Assembly (NCBI GenBank): GCA_016719535.1
Contig: JADJYX010000041.1
Location: 372,001 to 436,000, forward strand
Source: Rubrivivax sp.
Lineage (GTDB): Bacteria > Pseudomonadota > Gammaproteobacteria > Burkholderiales > Burkholderiaceae_C
Direction of reading: 5' to 3'
DNA: 64,000 nucleotides
Position numbers and translations under genes: made by a program. A model generated the notes under the pieces. That model saw only the letters and a program-made list of their open reading frames with translations. It made no database searches and was not told the origin of the DNA. Shown in pieces: positions 22,967 through 31,836 of this stretch (within the stretch, counting starts at the first letter, position 1; each line of letters begins with the position of its first letter).

Positions 22967-24747
22967 GCGCCGAAGGCGAAATCCTTGCCCGGCGCAGCGG
23001 CGAACAGCGCCCGCGTGTAGTCGTGCCGGGGTGCGCTGAAGACCTGGTGCGCGGGGCCGTATTCGACGACCTGGCCCTTGCTCATCACGGCGAGAAAGTC
23101 GCACACCTGCGAGGCCACGCGCAGGTCGTGGGTGATGAACAGCATCGCCAGGTTGAGCCGCGCGCGGATCTCCTCGAACAGCTGCAGCACCTGCGCCTGC
23201 ACCGAGACGTCGAGCGCCGACACCGCCTCGTCGGCAACGAGCAGCTCCGGGTCCATCATCAGCGCACGCGCGATGCACAGGCGCTGGCGCTGGCCGCCGC
23301 TGAACTGGTGCGGGTAGCGATCCATCGCGCTGGCATCCATGCGCACCAGCTGGAGCAGGTCGCGCGCCTTGTCCAGCGCCTGCGCGCGCGCCATGCCGTA
23401 ATTGACCGGGCCCTCGATCATCGCCTCGGCGATGGTGCGGCGCGGGTTGAGCGATCGGTACGGGTCCTGGAAGACGATCTGCACGCGGCGGCGCAGCGGG
23501 CGCAGCGCGCGCGCCGACAGCTTCGCGATCTCGTCGTAGCCCTCGACCGGATCCGGCTCCGCCGGTCCGGTCGAACCCCCTTGGGGGGCGGGCCGGGCGG
23601 CAGGCCCGGACCTGGGGGCATACAACCGCACCTCGCCGCCGGTGGGGTCGATCAGCCGCACCACGCAGCGCGCCACCGTGCTCTTGCCCGAGCCCGATTC
23701 GCCGACGATGCCCAGCGTCTGGCCGCGGCGGATCTCGAAATGCACGTCCTGCGCCGCGTGCACGCTGCGCGCCTTTCCGAACCAGCTCTTGTCCAGGTAG
23801 GTCTTCTCCAGGCCGCGCACCGCCAGCACCACCGGGGCCTGTGCATCCAGCGGGCGCTCGTGCAGGCGCAGCGTGGGCACGGCACCGATCAGCATTTTGG
23901 TGTAGGCGTGCTGCGGGCGCTGCAGCACGTCGTGCTTGCTGCCCACCTCGACCAGGTCGCCCAGGCGCAGCACGGCCACGCGGTGCGCCAGCTCGGCCAC
24001 GACGCCGAAGTCGTGGGTGATGAAGAGCACGCCGGTGCCGTGGCGGCGCTGCAGCTGCAGCATCAGCTCCAGCACCTGCTTCTGCGTCGTGACGTCGAGC
24101 GCGGTGGTGGGCTCGTCGGCGATCAGCAGCACCGGCTCGAGCACCAGCGCCATCGCGATCATGATGCGCTGGCGCTGCCCGCCCGAGAGCTGGTGCGGGT
24201 AGCTGGCCATCATGCGGTCGGGGTCGGGCAGCAGCACCTCCTCGATGATGGCGCGCACCTTGGCGCGGCGCTCGGCGGGCGAGAGCCTGGTGTGCTCGGC
24301 CAGCACCTCGTCGATCTGGTCGCCGCAGGTCATGACCGGGTTCAGCGCCGTCATCGGCTCCTGGAAGATCATCGACATGCGCGTGGCGCGCAGCTCGCGC
24401 AGGCGCGACAAGGGGGCGTGCGTGATGTCCTCGCCCTGCAGCAGGATGCGGCCGGCGGTCACCGGCAGCTGCCTGGGCAGCAGGCCCATCACGCCCTGGG
24501 CGATGACCGACTTGCCCGAGCCCGATTCGCCGACCAGGCAGACGATCTCGCCGCGGCCGACGCTGAAGGAGACATGGCGCACCGCGGTGGCGCGGTCGCC
24601 GCCCGAGGGCAGCGCGATCGACAGGTCCTCGACCTGCAGGATCGGCGACGTGTCGGCCCCGCGGCCGGCGGGTACGCCGTCCGGTCCCCCGAGGGGACCC
24701 GGGCCGGCTTGGGGCGGCCCGGCGCTCGGCCCGGTTGCTGCGTTCAT
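22963..24747 (-). CDS. Fused double ATP-binding protein of peptide/opine-type ABC importer (DppD-DppF fusion)
   Basis: A 594-aa protein with two complete ATPase domains, as in GsiA/YejF-type fusions. Domain 1: Walker A GESGSGKS (73-80), signature QLSGGQRQR, Walker B LLIADEPTTALD, H-switch FITHD. Domain 2: Walker A GESGSGKS (349-356), signature FSGGQRQR, Walker B LLVADEAVSALD. It would power uptake of a peptide or similar solute. Two low-complexity Gly/Pro/Ala segments, residues 2-33 and ~377-402, are encoded by REP-like G/C palindromic DNA. The second lies between Walker A and the Q-loop of domain 2, where extra residues are unusual. The start overlaps the permease stop by 4 bp. Confidence 0.94.
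   Translation of the reverse strand: MNAATGPSAGPPQAGPGPLGGPDGVPAGRGADTSPILQVEDLSIALPSGGDRATAVRHVSFSVGRGEIVCLVGESGSGKSVIAQGVMGLLPRQLPVTAGRILLQGEDITHAPLSRLRELRATRMSMIFQEPMTALNPVMTCGDQIDEVLAEHTRLSPAERRAKVRAIIEEVLLPDPDRMMASYPHQLSGGQRQRIMIAMALVLEPVLLIADEPTTALDVTTQKQVLELMLQLQRRHGTGVLFITHDFGVVAELAHRVAVLRLGDLVEVGSKHDVLQRPQHAYTKMLIGAVPTLRLHERPLDAQAPVVLAVRGLEKTYLDKSWFGKARSVHAAQDVHFEIRRGQTLGIVGESGSGKSTVARCVVRLIDPTGGEVRLYAPRSGPAARPAPQGGSTGPAEPDPVEGYDEIAKLSARALRPLRRRVQIVFQDPYRSLNPRRTIAEAMIEGPVNYGMARAQALDKARDLLQLVRMDASAMDRYPHQFSGGQRQRLCIARALMMDPELLVADEAVSALDVSVQAQVLQLFEEIRARLNLAMLFITHDLRVASQVCDFLAVMSKGQVVEYGPAHQVFSAPRHDYTRALFAAAPGKDFAFGA
23542..23620. repeat. REP-like G/C palindrome inserted in coding sequence
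   Basis: A C5-TTG-G6 core (about 23576-23590) and flanking GGGCCGGGC and GGCCCGGA runs lie in frame inside the ATPase gene and encode about 26 Gly/Pro/Ala/Ser-rich residues. Similar C-run/G-run elements occur at 24650-24740, 26656-26790 and 61676-61705, the last two between genes. In-frame capture of a dispersed repeat is the simplest reading. Confidence 0.5.
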
Positions 24748-25673
24748 ACCCGCTTCGCCATCTTGGGATCGAGCGTGTCGCGCAGGCCGTCACCCAGGAT
24801 GTTGACCGCCAGCACCGTCACCGCCAGGAAGATGCCGGGGAAGAAGATGTTGTGCGGATACTGGTTGAACTGCGCGCGGCCTTCGGCCATCACGTTGCCC
24901 CAGGTCGGGATGTCGGGCGGCAGGCCCACGCCCAGGAACGACAGGATGGCCTCGACCAGGATGCCCGAGGCGCAGATGAAGGTGCCCTGCACGATCAGCG
25001 GTGCCACCGTGTTGGGCAGGATGTGGCGCCACATGATCTTGATCGTCGGCGTGCCCAGCGAGATCGCGGCCTCGACATAGGGTTCCTCGCGGATCGTCAG
25101 CACCAGCGAGCGCACGAGCCGCGTGACGCGCGGGATCTCGGGGATGGCGATGGCGATGATCACCGTCAGCAGGCTGCCGCGCCACATCGCCACCAGCGCG
25201 ATGGCGATCAGGATGGCGGGGATGGCCATCAGGCCGTCCATCACCCGCATCAGCGGGCCGTCGAGCCAGCGCACGAAGCCGCTGACGAGGCCGAGCGCGA
25301 TGCCGAAGGCCAGCGCCACGATGGCGGTGCACACGCCGACCAGCAGCGACACGCGGGTGCCGTAGATCACGCGGCTGTAGATGTCGCGGCCGAAGCTGTC
25401 GCTGCCCATGATGAAGCGGTGCTGCAGCGTATCGCCGTCGAGCGTGGTGATCTCGCCGGTCTTGCCGGGCGTGAGGTCGCGGCTGACGGGATCGAACAGC
25501 GACGGGTCGACCGTGCCCAGCCAGGGTGCGGCCAGCGCCACCAGCAGCAGCACCAGCAGCACGGCGCCGCCCAGGCGCACCGAGCCGTTGCGCCGCACGC
25601 GCGCCCACGTGCTGGGCTGCGTGACGATGGTCGCCGATTCGACCGACAGGGCTTCGAGCTGCTTGGCGTCCAT
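24744..25673 (-). CDS. ABC transporter permease (DppC-like)
   Basis: A 309-aa inner-membrane permease of the oligopeptide type. A short cytoplasmic N-terminus leads to the first helix (GGAVLLVLLLVALAAPWL). The typical DppC extracytoplasmic segment HRFIMGSDSFGRDIYSRVIYG follows, then the domain with EAA-like loop EAAISLGTPTIKIMWRHILPN that contacts the ATPase. About six helices. It is nine bp after the DppB-like permease and overlaps the ATPase start by 4 bp, so the three are stoichiometrically coupled. Confidence 0.95.
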   Translation of the reverse strand: MDAKQLEALSVESATIVTQPSTWARVRRNGSVRLGGAVLLVLLLVALAAPWLGTVDPSLFDPVSRDLTPGKTGEITTLDGDTLQHRFIMGSDSFGRDIYSRVIYGTRVSLLVGVCTAIVALAFGIALGLVSGFVRWLDGPLMRVMDGLMAIPAILIAIALVAMWRGSLLTVIIAIAIPEIPRVTRLVRSLVLTIREEPYVEAAISLGTPTIKIMWRHILPNTVAPLIVQGTFICASGILVEAILSFLGVGLPPDIPTWGNVMAEGRAQFNQYPHNIFFPGIFLAVTVLAVNILGDGLRDTLDPKMAKRV

Positions 25674-25682
25674 GCGGCCGGG

Positions 25683-26630
25683 TCAGTAGCGGATGCGGGG
25701 GTCGAAGAAGACGTACGACAGATCGACCAGCAGGTTGATCATCACGTAGACGAAGCTGAAGAGCAGGATCACGCCCTGGATGGTGGGAAAGTCGCGCGCC
25801 AGCACGGCATCGACCGTCAGCCGCCCCAGCCCCGGGATGGCGTAGACCGATTCGGTGACCACCACGCCGCCGATCAGCAGCGCGATGCCGATGCCGATGA
25901 CGGTGATGATGGGCACCGCGGCATTCGCCAGCGCGTGGCGCATCAGCACCTTCGCCTCGGGCAGGCCCTTGGCACGGGCAGTGCGGATGTAGTCCTCGCC
26001 CAGGGTCTCGAGCACGCTGGCGCGCGTGACCCGTGCGATGAGCGCGATATAGATCACCGACAGCGTCAGCGCCGGCAGCAGCAGGTGGTACAGCCACAGG
26101 CCCAGACCGTCGGCCATGCGCTTGTAGCCCTGCACCGGCAGCCAGCCGAGCTTGAGGCTGACCAGCCAGATCAGCAGGTAGGCAAGCACGAACACCGGCA
26201 CCGAGAAACCCAGTACCGAGAAGCCCATCAGCGTGCGGTCCAGCCAGCCGCCGAAGCGCCACGCCGCCAGCACACCCAGCGGCACCGCCACCAGCACCGC
26301 GATGGTGATGGTGATCAGCGCCAGCGAGACGGTGGGTTCCAGCCGCTGGCCGATCAGCGTCGTGACCTCGGTCTTGTAGTAGTAGCTCTGGCCGAGGTCG
26401 CCGCTGAGCAGGTGGCCGAACCAGATGAAAAACTGCTCGGGCACCGATTTGTCCAGGCCGAGCTGCTGGCGGATGAGCGCGATCTGCTCGGTATTGGCCG
26501 CGTCACCCGCCAGCACCGCCGCCGGATCGCCCGGCGTCAGGCGCAGCATCAGGAAGACGAGCACGGCGACGATCAGCAGCACCGGGATCGTCGACAGCAG
26601 GCGGCGGAAGAGGAAGTTGAGCATCGGCAA
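25683..26630 (-). CDS. ABC transporter permease (DppB-like)
   Basis: A 315-aa permease. The N-terminal LFRRLLSTIPVLLIVAVLVFLMLRLTPGDPA is the DppB hallmark, followed by QQLGLDKSVPEQFFIWFGHLLSGDLGQSY. The EAA loop is EDYIRTARAKGLPEAKVLMRHAL. About six helices. The start may be M1 (26630) or M3 (26624). It pairs with the DppC-like permease 9 bp downstream. A 160-bp gap with strong hairpins separates it from the upstream receptor gene. Confidence 0.95.
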   Translation of the reverse strand: MPMLNFLFRRLLSTIPVLLIVAVLVFLMLRLTPGDPAAVLAGDAANTEQIALIRQQLGLDKSVPEQFFIWFGHLLSGDLGQSYYYKTEVTTLIGQRLEPTVSLALITITIAVLVAVPLGVLAAWRFGGWLDRTLMGFSVLGFSVPVFVLAYLLIWLVSLKLGWLPVQGYKRMADGLGLWLYHLLLPALTLSVIYIALIARVTRASVLETLGEDYIRTARAKGLPEAKVLMRHALANAAVPIITVIGIGIALLIGGVVVTESVYAIPGLGRLTVDAVLARDFPTIQGVILLFSFVYVMINLLVDLSYVFFDPRIRY

Positions 26631-26655
26631 CGAGGCTGCAGGCAGCGAGCCGGGT

Positions 26656-26697
26656 GTTCCCCCGGGGGAGCGGTCGCCGCAGGCGACCAGGGGGAAC
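26656..26697. repeat. Two-tier hairpin (REP-like) between receptor and permease genes
   Basis: GTTCCCCC pairs with GGGGGAAC, and inside it GGTCGCC pairs with GGCGACC across a 3-nt loop; a bulge separates the tiers. Further C-run/G-run elements fill 26715-26790. On the minus-strand transcript the stem lies after the binding-protein gene and before the permease, a classical place for REP-type 3' protection that raises receptor over permease synthesis. Confidence 0.6.
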
Positions 26698-26790
26698 AGC
26701 GGTGTTAGAGCGCCGAACCCGATCCGGGTCCCCCGGTCGGGTTCGGTTGCCCCCCTCGGCGGGGCCGGCCGCCAGACGGCCGGGGGCCCA

Positions 26791-28386
26791 CTAGTTCTTC
26801 TTCAGATTCCAGTAGATGTTGCCGTTGGTGATGAAGAAGCCGCTGATATTCTTGCGCGCGGCCATCGGCTGGCTGTATTCACCCAGCGGCGCATGCGTGC
26901 CGATCTCGAACATGCGCGCGTGGATCTGGTCGGCCAGCTTCTTCTTCACACCCTCGTCGGTGGCGCGCATGAACTGGTTGCGCAGCTCGGGCAGCTTGTC
27001 GTCGCTGGCCCAGCCGAACCAGCCGGATTTTTCGCCGCGCGTATCGGCCGTGGGGTTGGCGATCGGGCTCCAGACGTCGAAGACGTTCCAGGCCGTCAGG
27101 AACATGTGCCAGCCGCCCTTGTCCGGCGCGTCCTTCTTGGCGCGGCGGCCGACCAGCGTCTGCCAGTCCATCGCCTGCAGGTCGACCTTGAAGCCGGCCT
27201 GGCGCAGCAGCTGCGCGGCCACGTCGGGCAACTTCTGGATCGAGGCCAGGTCGGTCGGCTTCATGATGACGATCGGCGTGCCGTCGTAGCCGCTGGCCTT
27301 GAGCAGGTCCTGCGCCTTGCGCATGTTGCTCTTGGCCTGGATGTCGCTGCCCGCCGTGCTGCCGTAGGGCGTGTTGCAGATGAACATCGACGGGCAGGTC
27401 TTGTACAGCTCCTTCACGCCCACCTGCGCGCGCAGGAAGGGCTCCTGCGTCATCGCCGCGATCGCCGCTGCCCGCACCTTCGCATTGTCGAAGGGCTTGT
27501 GCAGGTGGTTGAAGCGCGCCATGTACTGCAGGCCCAGGTTCGAATATTTGGGCAGCTGGATGTCGGCGTCGGTCTTGGCGTTTTCGTAGAAGTCGAAGCC
27601 CAGGGCCTCGATGATGTCGATCTCGCCCTTCTTCAGCGCATTGACCTGCGCCTGCGCGTCACGCAGCGCCAGGTTCCATTCGACGCGGTCGACGAAGACC
27701 TGCTTGCCGCCGGCGGTGCCCGACGGCGGCTCGGCACGCGGCACATACTTGGCATTCTTCAGGTAGACGGCCTTGTCGCCGGGCTTGAATTCGTCCTTCT
27801 TGAAGACGTAGGGGCCGGAGCCGATGTGTTCCTCGATCTGCTTGAAGGCATCGGTATCGGCGATGCGCTTGGGCATGATGAAGGGCACGTTCGACGACGG
27901 CTTGCCCAGCGCCTCGAGCACGAAGCCGCAGGCCTCGCCGAGGAAGATGCGGAAGGTATCGGGCGTGGGCGAATCCATGCGCTGCACGAACTGCATCAGC
28001 GCGCTGCCCATGGCGTCACGCTTGCCCCAGCGCTGCAGGCTGGCGATGACGTCCTCGCCGGTGACCGGCTTGCCGTCATGGAATTCCAGGCCCTTGCGCA
28101 GCTTGAAGGTCCACAGCCGCTTGTCGCCCGACACCGTCCAGGTGTCGACCATCTGCGGCCTGATCTTGGCGTTCTCGTCGGTGCCGAAGAGGGTGTCGTA
28201 GATCATGTAGCCGTGGTTGCGGCTCATGTAGGCGGTGGTCCAGATCGGATCCAGGATCGCCAGGTTCGAGTGCGGCACCACGCGCAGCACGGTGCCCTGC
28301 GCCTGTCCGGTGGCCGGCGCGAGGGTGACCAGGGTCGACAAGGCCAGGCCGGCCAGCGTGACGAGCGATCTGCGATGCAGTTTCAT
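26791..28386 (-). CDS. Peptide-type ABC transporter substrate-binding protein
   Basis: A 531-aa periplasmic receptor of the DppA/OppA (SBP_bac_5) family. Signal peptide MKLHRRSLVTLAGLALSTLVTLAPATGQAQG, then TVLRVVPHSNLAILDPIWTTAYMSRNHGYMIYDTLFG, the usual start of domain I. RKGLEFHDGKPVTGEDVIASLQRW and the late DYSNLGLQY-like segments fit the family. The start at 28386 has GGAGAGG upstream. It is followed by the two permeases and fused ATPase and preceded by an M81 peptidase gene, so uptake and cleavage of a peptide-like compound are linked. The ligand is unknown. Confidence 0.93.
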   Translation of the reverse strand: MKLHRRSLVTLAGLALSTLVTLAPATGQAQGTVLRVVPHSNLAILDPIWTTAYMSRNHGYMIYDTLFGTDENAKIRPQMVDTWTVSGDKRLWTFKLRKGLEFHDGKPVTGEDVIASLQRWGKRDAMGSALMQFVQRMDSPTPDTFRIFLGEACGFVLEALGKPSSNVPFIMPKRIADTDAFKQIEEHIGSGPYVFKKDEFKPGDKAVYLKNAKYVPRAEPPSGTAGGKQVFVDRVEWNLALRDAQAQVNALKKGEIDIIEALGFDFYENAKTDADIQLPKYSNLGLQYMARFNHLHKPFDNAKVRAAAIAAMTQEPFLRAQVGVKELYKTCPSMFICNTPYGSTAGSDIQAKSNMRKAQDLLKASGYDGTPIVIMKPTDLASIQKLPDVAAQLLRQAGFKVDLQAMDWQTLVGRRAKKDAPDKGGWHMFLTAWNVFDVWSPIANPTADTRGEKSGWFGWASDDKLPELRNQFMRATDEGVKKKLADQIHARMFEIGTHAPLGEYSQPMAARKNISGFFITNGNIYWNLKKN

Positions 28387-28491
28387 GGGGTGCCTCTCCA
28401 GCAATCCGGGACGATCACGCAAGGGCCGTGCCCGGCGTGGATGTTTGATTGTGGTGCGCGACCCGCGCCGGTCCGATTGGGGCAAACACCG

Positions 28492-29931
28492 TCACAGCGG
28501 CCACTTCGGTCGCATCACCTTGCGGTACGGCAGGCTGCGCAGGTCGGCGGTCACCGCGCCCGGCGCGGCGGCATAGATGACCTGCGCGGCGACCTTCGAG
28601 AACGAGGCGTGGAAGTGCTGCGACGACTTGACGACCACCAGCCGCTGCGCCGCCAGGTCGCAGCCCAGCTGCGTGAACAGGTCGGTGCCCATGGCCTGGT
28701 TGCGGCGCGAGATCAGCACCACCTGCACCCCGCTGGTGCGCACGAGCGCGCAGTCACCCAGCGCCACCGGGGTGCCGGCCAGGCCGCTCATCACCATCGC
28801 CGGCTGCAGTGCCAGCACGCTGCAGTCGGCGTCCAGCGGGTCGCCCGACAGCGGGCTGGTCTTGCCGCCGATGCGCAGCGGCAGCCGTGCGCCGACGCCG
28901 GCCTCGAAGGCGATGCGCACCGCCTGCGGATCCCACAACGGGCCGAGCGCGGCGCCCTCGACGCCACGCTCGACCAGCCGGCGCAGGATGAAGGTGGAGT
29001 CGCCCGCGGCGCCGCCGCCGGGGTTGTCGGCACCATCGGCGATGACCACCGGATGGGCCGGCGCCGCCAGCGCCTGGGCGATGGCGTCGTCGATGCCCGG
29101 CTGCGGCGGCTGCAGTGCATCGCGCATCGCCACCAGCTCGTCGGCCAGGCGCTGCGCCAGCGCCTGCGCCCGGGCGGCGTCGCCATCGGTATAGACGAAG
29201 ACCTTGGTGCCCATGTCGGCCACGTCGCCCCACGGGAAGCCGTGGGTGACCGAGATCGACAGCACGCCGTCGCGGCCTTCCAGCGCCTGCAGCCGGTCGA
29301 CGAAACCGCGTGCCGGCTCGCGCGTGGTGTGCACGATGCTGATCATCCGGCAGTCGGCGACGCCGATCGTCGGCCGGATGCGGCCGGCCGCCGCATCGGC
29401 GCACAGGTCGACCAGTTCGTGCGCGCGCTCGAGCACATCGGTGTGCGGGTATTCCTTGAAGCTCACCAGCACGTCGGCGTGCCGCTGCATGGCCTCGCTC
29501 AGGTGGTGGTGGGGGTCGAGCTCGGCGCCCACGGTGACGCCGGGGCCGACGATGGCGCGCACCGCGCGCAGCAACTCGCCCTCGCAGTCGTCGCAGCCGT
29601 CGGCCACCATCGCGCCGTGCAGGCCGAGCAGCACGATGTCCACCGGCAGCGCGGCGCGCAGGTCGGCCAGCAGTTGATCGCGCAGCGTCTCCCAGGCCAT
29701 GCGCGTGGTGACACCGCCGGGCTGCGCGAAGGCGACCAGGCCCTCGACCACCGTCCAGCCGCGCCCTGCGGCCTGCTGGCGCGCTGCCCACAGCGGGCCG
29801 CTGAACAGCGTCAGGTGGTCGGGGTGGCTGCCGGCCGGGTAGCAGCCGCCTTCGCGGAAGGCCGCCAGCCCGGTGGGCATGGGCGCAAAGGTGTTGGTCT
29901 CGGTGGCGAGAGAGGCGGTGAAGACGCGCAT
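28492..29931 (-). CDS. M81-family metallopeptidase (MlrC-like), second copy
   Basis: A 479-aa MlrC-like peptidase starting MRVFTASLATETNTFAPMP. The His of the common HETNTF motif is replaced by Thr (ATETNTFAP), a form also seen in part of the family. Other landmarks are DIVLLGLHGAMVADGCDDCEGE, GAELDPHHHLSEAM and ADGADNPGGGAAGDSTF. Zinc binding by the DPHHH and HGAM histidines is expected. It precedes the ABC receptor gene by 105 bp on the same strand and is probably the first gene of this importer operon. It is only moderately similar to the copy at 8266. Confidence 0.92.
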   Translation of the reverse strand: MRVFTASLATETNTFAPMPTGLAAFREGGCYPAGSHPDHLTLFSGPLWAARQQAAGRGWTVVEGLVAFAQPGGVTTRMAWETLRDQLLADLRAALPVDIVLLGLHGAMVADGCDDCEGELLRAVRAIVGPGVTVGAELDPHHHLSEAMQRHADVLVSFKEYPHTDVLERAHELVDLCADAAAGRIRPTIGVADCRMISIVHTTREPARGFVDRLQALEGRDGVLSISVTHGFPWGDVADMGTKVFVYTDGDAARAQALAQRLADELVAMRDALQPPQPGIDDAIAQALAAPAHPVVIADGADNPGGGAAGDSTFILRRLVERGVEGAALGPLWDPQAVRIAFEAGVGARLPLRIGGKTSPLSGDPLDADCSVLALQPAMVMSGLAGTPVALGDCALVRTSGVQVVLISRRNQAMGTDLFTQLGCDLAAQRLVVVKSSQHFHASFSKVAAQVIYAAAPGAVTADLRSLPYRKVMRPKWPL

Positions 29932-30085
29932 CGACGGAGTCCCGGGGGCGGCAGCGGGGCCTGCAGCCTAACCCGTCGAGGGCAGGTGGCACCGGGTTGC
30001 GGGACGCAGGACGCGCCGATTGGCCCTAGCATCGTGGTCTGACCGCCGGCGCCATCTGGGTGCGGCGGCTTGCGCAGTGCCGGCC

Positions 30086-31066
30086 ATGACCCTCGCCCTC
30101 GACCTCGGCTCCCTTTCGATGACGGAGATCATCCGTCTGCAGAACCTGCTGTCGCAGGAGCTGTCGCGCCGCTTCGAGACCAGCGCCGCGATCTGTTTCA
30201 GCGACATCGCCGGTTCCACCGCCTATTTCGCGCGCTTCGGTGACGCCGCCGGTCGCCAGCTGCAGCAGCTGCACATCGATCTGCTCGAGCGCGCGCTCGC
30301 CCAGCACGGCGGGCGCCTGGTCGATACCGCCGGCGACGGCGCGGTGAGCTTCTTCACCGCGGCCGCGGCCGCCGCGGCCGCGATGTGCCAGTTGCAGAAG
30401 GACATCAACGCCGAGAACGTGCACCGCGCGCGCGACCACCAGCTGGTGCTGCGCATCGGCGTGCACTGGGGCAGTGTGCTGACCGACGGCGTGCAGGTCA
30501 CCGGCGACGTGATGAACCTGTGCGCACGCATCGCCGCTTCGGCCGAACCGGGGCAGATCCGCCTGTCGCGCGCTGCCTTTCGCGAGCTCGACATCGGCAT
30601 GCGGCTGCGCTGCCGGCCGCTCGGCGACGTGGAGCTCAAGGGCGCAGGGCGCGCGGTCGAGTTGCTGTCGCTGGACTGGCTGGACCGCGAACGCTTCCCG
30701 GTGGCGGTGCGCGTGCGCGAGACCGGCGAGCGCATCGAACTGCCGCTGCAGGACATCGTCTCCTTCGGCCGCATGGACATCATCGAGGGCATGAGCGCCA
30801 ACGACATCGTGCTCACGCTGCCCGACGGCATGGCCACGCGGCAGATCAGCCGCTGGCACTTCGAGTTGCGCCGGCGCACCGACGGCTACATCCTGCGCTC
30901 GGTCACCAGCCATCCGACCCTGGTCGACGGCCGAGCGCTGCAGCGCGGCGACGAGGTGCCGGTGGGGCCGGGCACGGTGGTCACGCTGTCGGGCGTGATG
31001 ACGCTCGACCTGCTGGGCAGCTCACGACTGGACGGCACGCGCAGCGACGAGACGATGGTGTTGTGA
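30086..31066 (+). CDS. Class III nucleotide cyclase with C-terminal FHA domain
   Basis: A 326-aa soluble protein. The cyclase catalytic domain (~45-205) begins ICFSDIAGSTAYFARFGD, with the first metal Asp in FSDIAGST and the second in GGRLVDTAGDGAVSFF; the later VTGDVMNLCARIAA has the transition-state Asn/Arg pattern. The C-terminal FHA domain (~225-320) has SFGRMD, TRQISRWHFELRR and LVDGRALQRGDEV, the phosphothreonine-binding fold. A Ser/Thr-kinase input is therefore expected, but no kinase gene is nearby. Start 30086 is chosen by conservation; 30119 (MTEIIRL) is possible. No good ribosome site was found for either. Confidence 0.9.
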   Translation: MTLALDLGSLSMTEIIRLQNLLSQELSRRFETSAAICFSDIAGSTAYFARFGDAAGRQLQQLHIDLLERALAQHGGRLVDTAGDGAVSFFTAAAAAAAAMCQLQKDINAENVHRARDHQLVLRIGVHWGSVLTDGVQVTGDVMNLCARIAASAEPGQIRLSRAAFRELDIGMRLRCRPLGDVELKGAGRAVELLSLDWLDRERFPVAVRVRETGERIELPLQDIVSFGRMDIIEGMSANDIVLTLPDGMATRQISRWHFELRRRTDGYILRSVTSHPTLVDGRALQRGDEVPVGPGTVVTLSGVMTLDLLGSSRLDGTRSDETMVL

Positions 31067-31166
31067 GCGCCCGCTCCGGCACCATCCGGCGCCATCGGAC
31101 GCGATCGGTTATCATCTGCGCGCAGGCCTCCATCTGACCGTCGTATGGCGTTCGTCTCTGTGCCCA

Positions 31167-31186
31167 CCGGCCTTCATGCAGGCCGG
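31167..31186 (+). promoter_or_regulatory. Hairpin in cspA 5' leader
   Basis: CCGGCCT and AGGCCGG pair around a 6-nt loop, about 90 nt before the cspA start in a 210-bp leader. Long structured leaders are common for cold-shock genes and act as RNA thermometers. Whether this stem does so is untested. Confidence 0.35.
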
Positions 31187-31276
31187 CGCGACGCGGTTGA
31201 TCTCCCCCCGGTGTTCTCTTGCGTGACTCTGCACCGCGCGGCTGGGTGCTGCGCGCGAACCCGAAGGAAGATCGAC

Positions 31277-31486
31277 ATGGCGACGCAGACCGGTACCGTG
31301 AAATGGTTCAATGAAGGCAAGGGCTTCGGCTTCATCGCGCCCGACGATGGCAGCAAGGACCTGTTCGCGCACTTCAGCGAGATCAAGACGACGGGTTTCA
31401 AGACGCTGGCCGAAGCGCAACGCGTCGAATTCGAAGTGACCGAAGGCCGCAAGGGCCTGCAGGCATCGAACATCAAGCCGCTGTAG
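31277..31486 (+). CDS. Cold-shock protein (CspA family)
   Basis: A 69-aa single CSD protein. RNP1 KGFGFI and RNP2 DLFAHF are intact (GTVKWFNEGKGFGFIAPDD, LFAHFSEIKTTGFKTL). It binds single-stranded RNA/DNA and melts mRNA structure in the cold. A GGAAG ribosome site lies 7 nt before the ATG at 31277. It is a single gene with its own 210-bp leader and is followed by infA after 116 bp; the neighbourhood of a cold-shock gene and an initiation factor suggests joint tuning of translation. Confidence 0.96.
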   Translation: MATQTGTVKWFNEGKGFGFIAPDDGSKDLFAHFSEIKTTGFKTLAEAQRVEFEVTEGRKGLQASNIKPL

Positions 31487-31602
31487 GCGTGCGGATCTGC
31501 CGGGTAGCTTCGTCGGCCCGGGCCCGCCGCCTCGTTCCGGGCCTCGCCGGTCGGCCGTGAGCCGACTGCGGGGCCCGCCCGTACTTTTGTTGCAAGGAAC
31601 CC

Positions 31603-31833
31603 ATGGCCAAGGAAGAACTGATCGAGATGCACGGCATCGTCAACGAGGTGCTGCCCGATTCACGCTACCGCGTGACGCTGGACAACGGTCACCAGCTCGT
31701 CGCCTATTCGGGCGGCAAGCTGAAGAAGAACCACATCCGCATCCTCGCCGGTGACAACGTGTCGCTGGAACTCTCGCCCTACGACCTCACCAAGGGTCGC
31801 ATCACGTTCCGCCACCTGGCGCGGCGGTCGTAA
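31603..31833 (+). CDS. infA: Translation initiation factor IF-1
   Basis: A 76-aa IF-1 with the S1/OB-fold: MAKEELIEMHGIVNEVLPDSRYRVTLDNGH, then KKNHIRILAGDNVSLELSPYDLTKGRITFRH. It is slightly longer than the 72-aa E. coli protein. Burkholderiales often carry two infA genes, one in the ribosomal protein operon and one stand-alone; the site next to cspA and hpaR suggests this is the stand-alone copy. It ends 3 bp before the convergent hpaR stop. Confidence 0.95.
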   Translation: MAKEELIEMHGIVNEVLPDSRYRVTLDNGHQLVAYSGGKLKKNHIRILAGDNVSLELSPYDLTKGRITFRHLARRS

Positions 31834-31836
31834 GCC

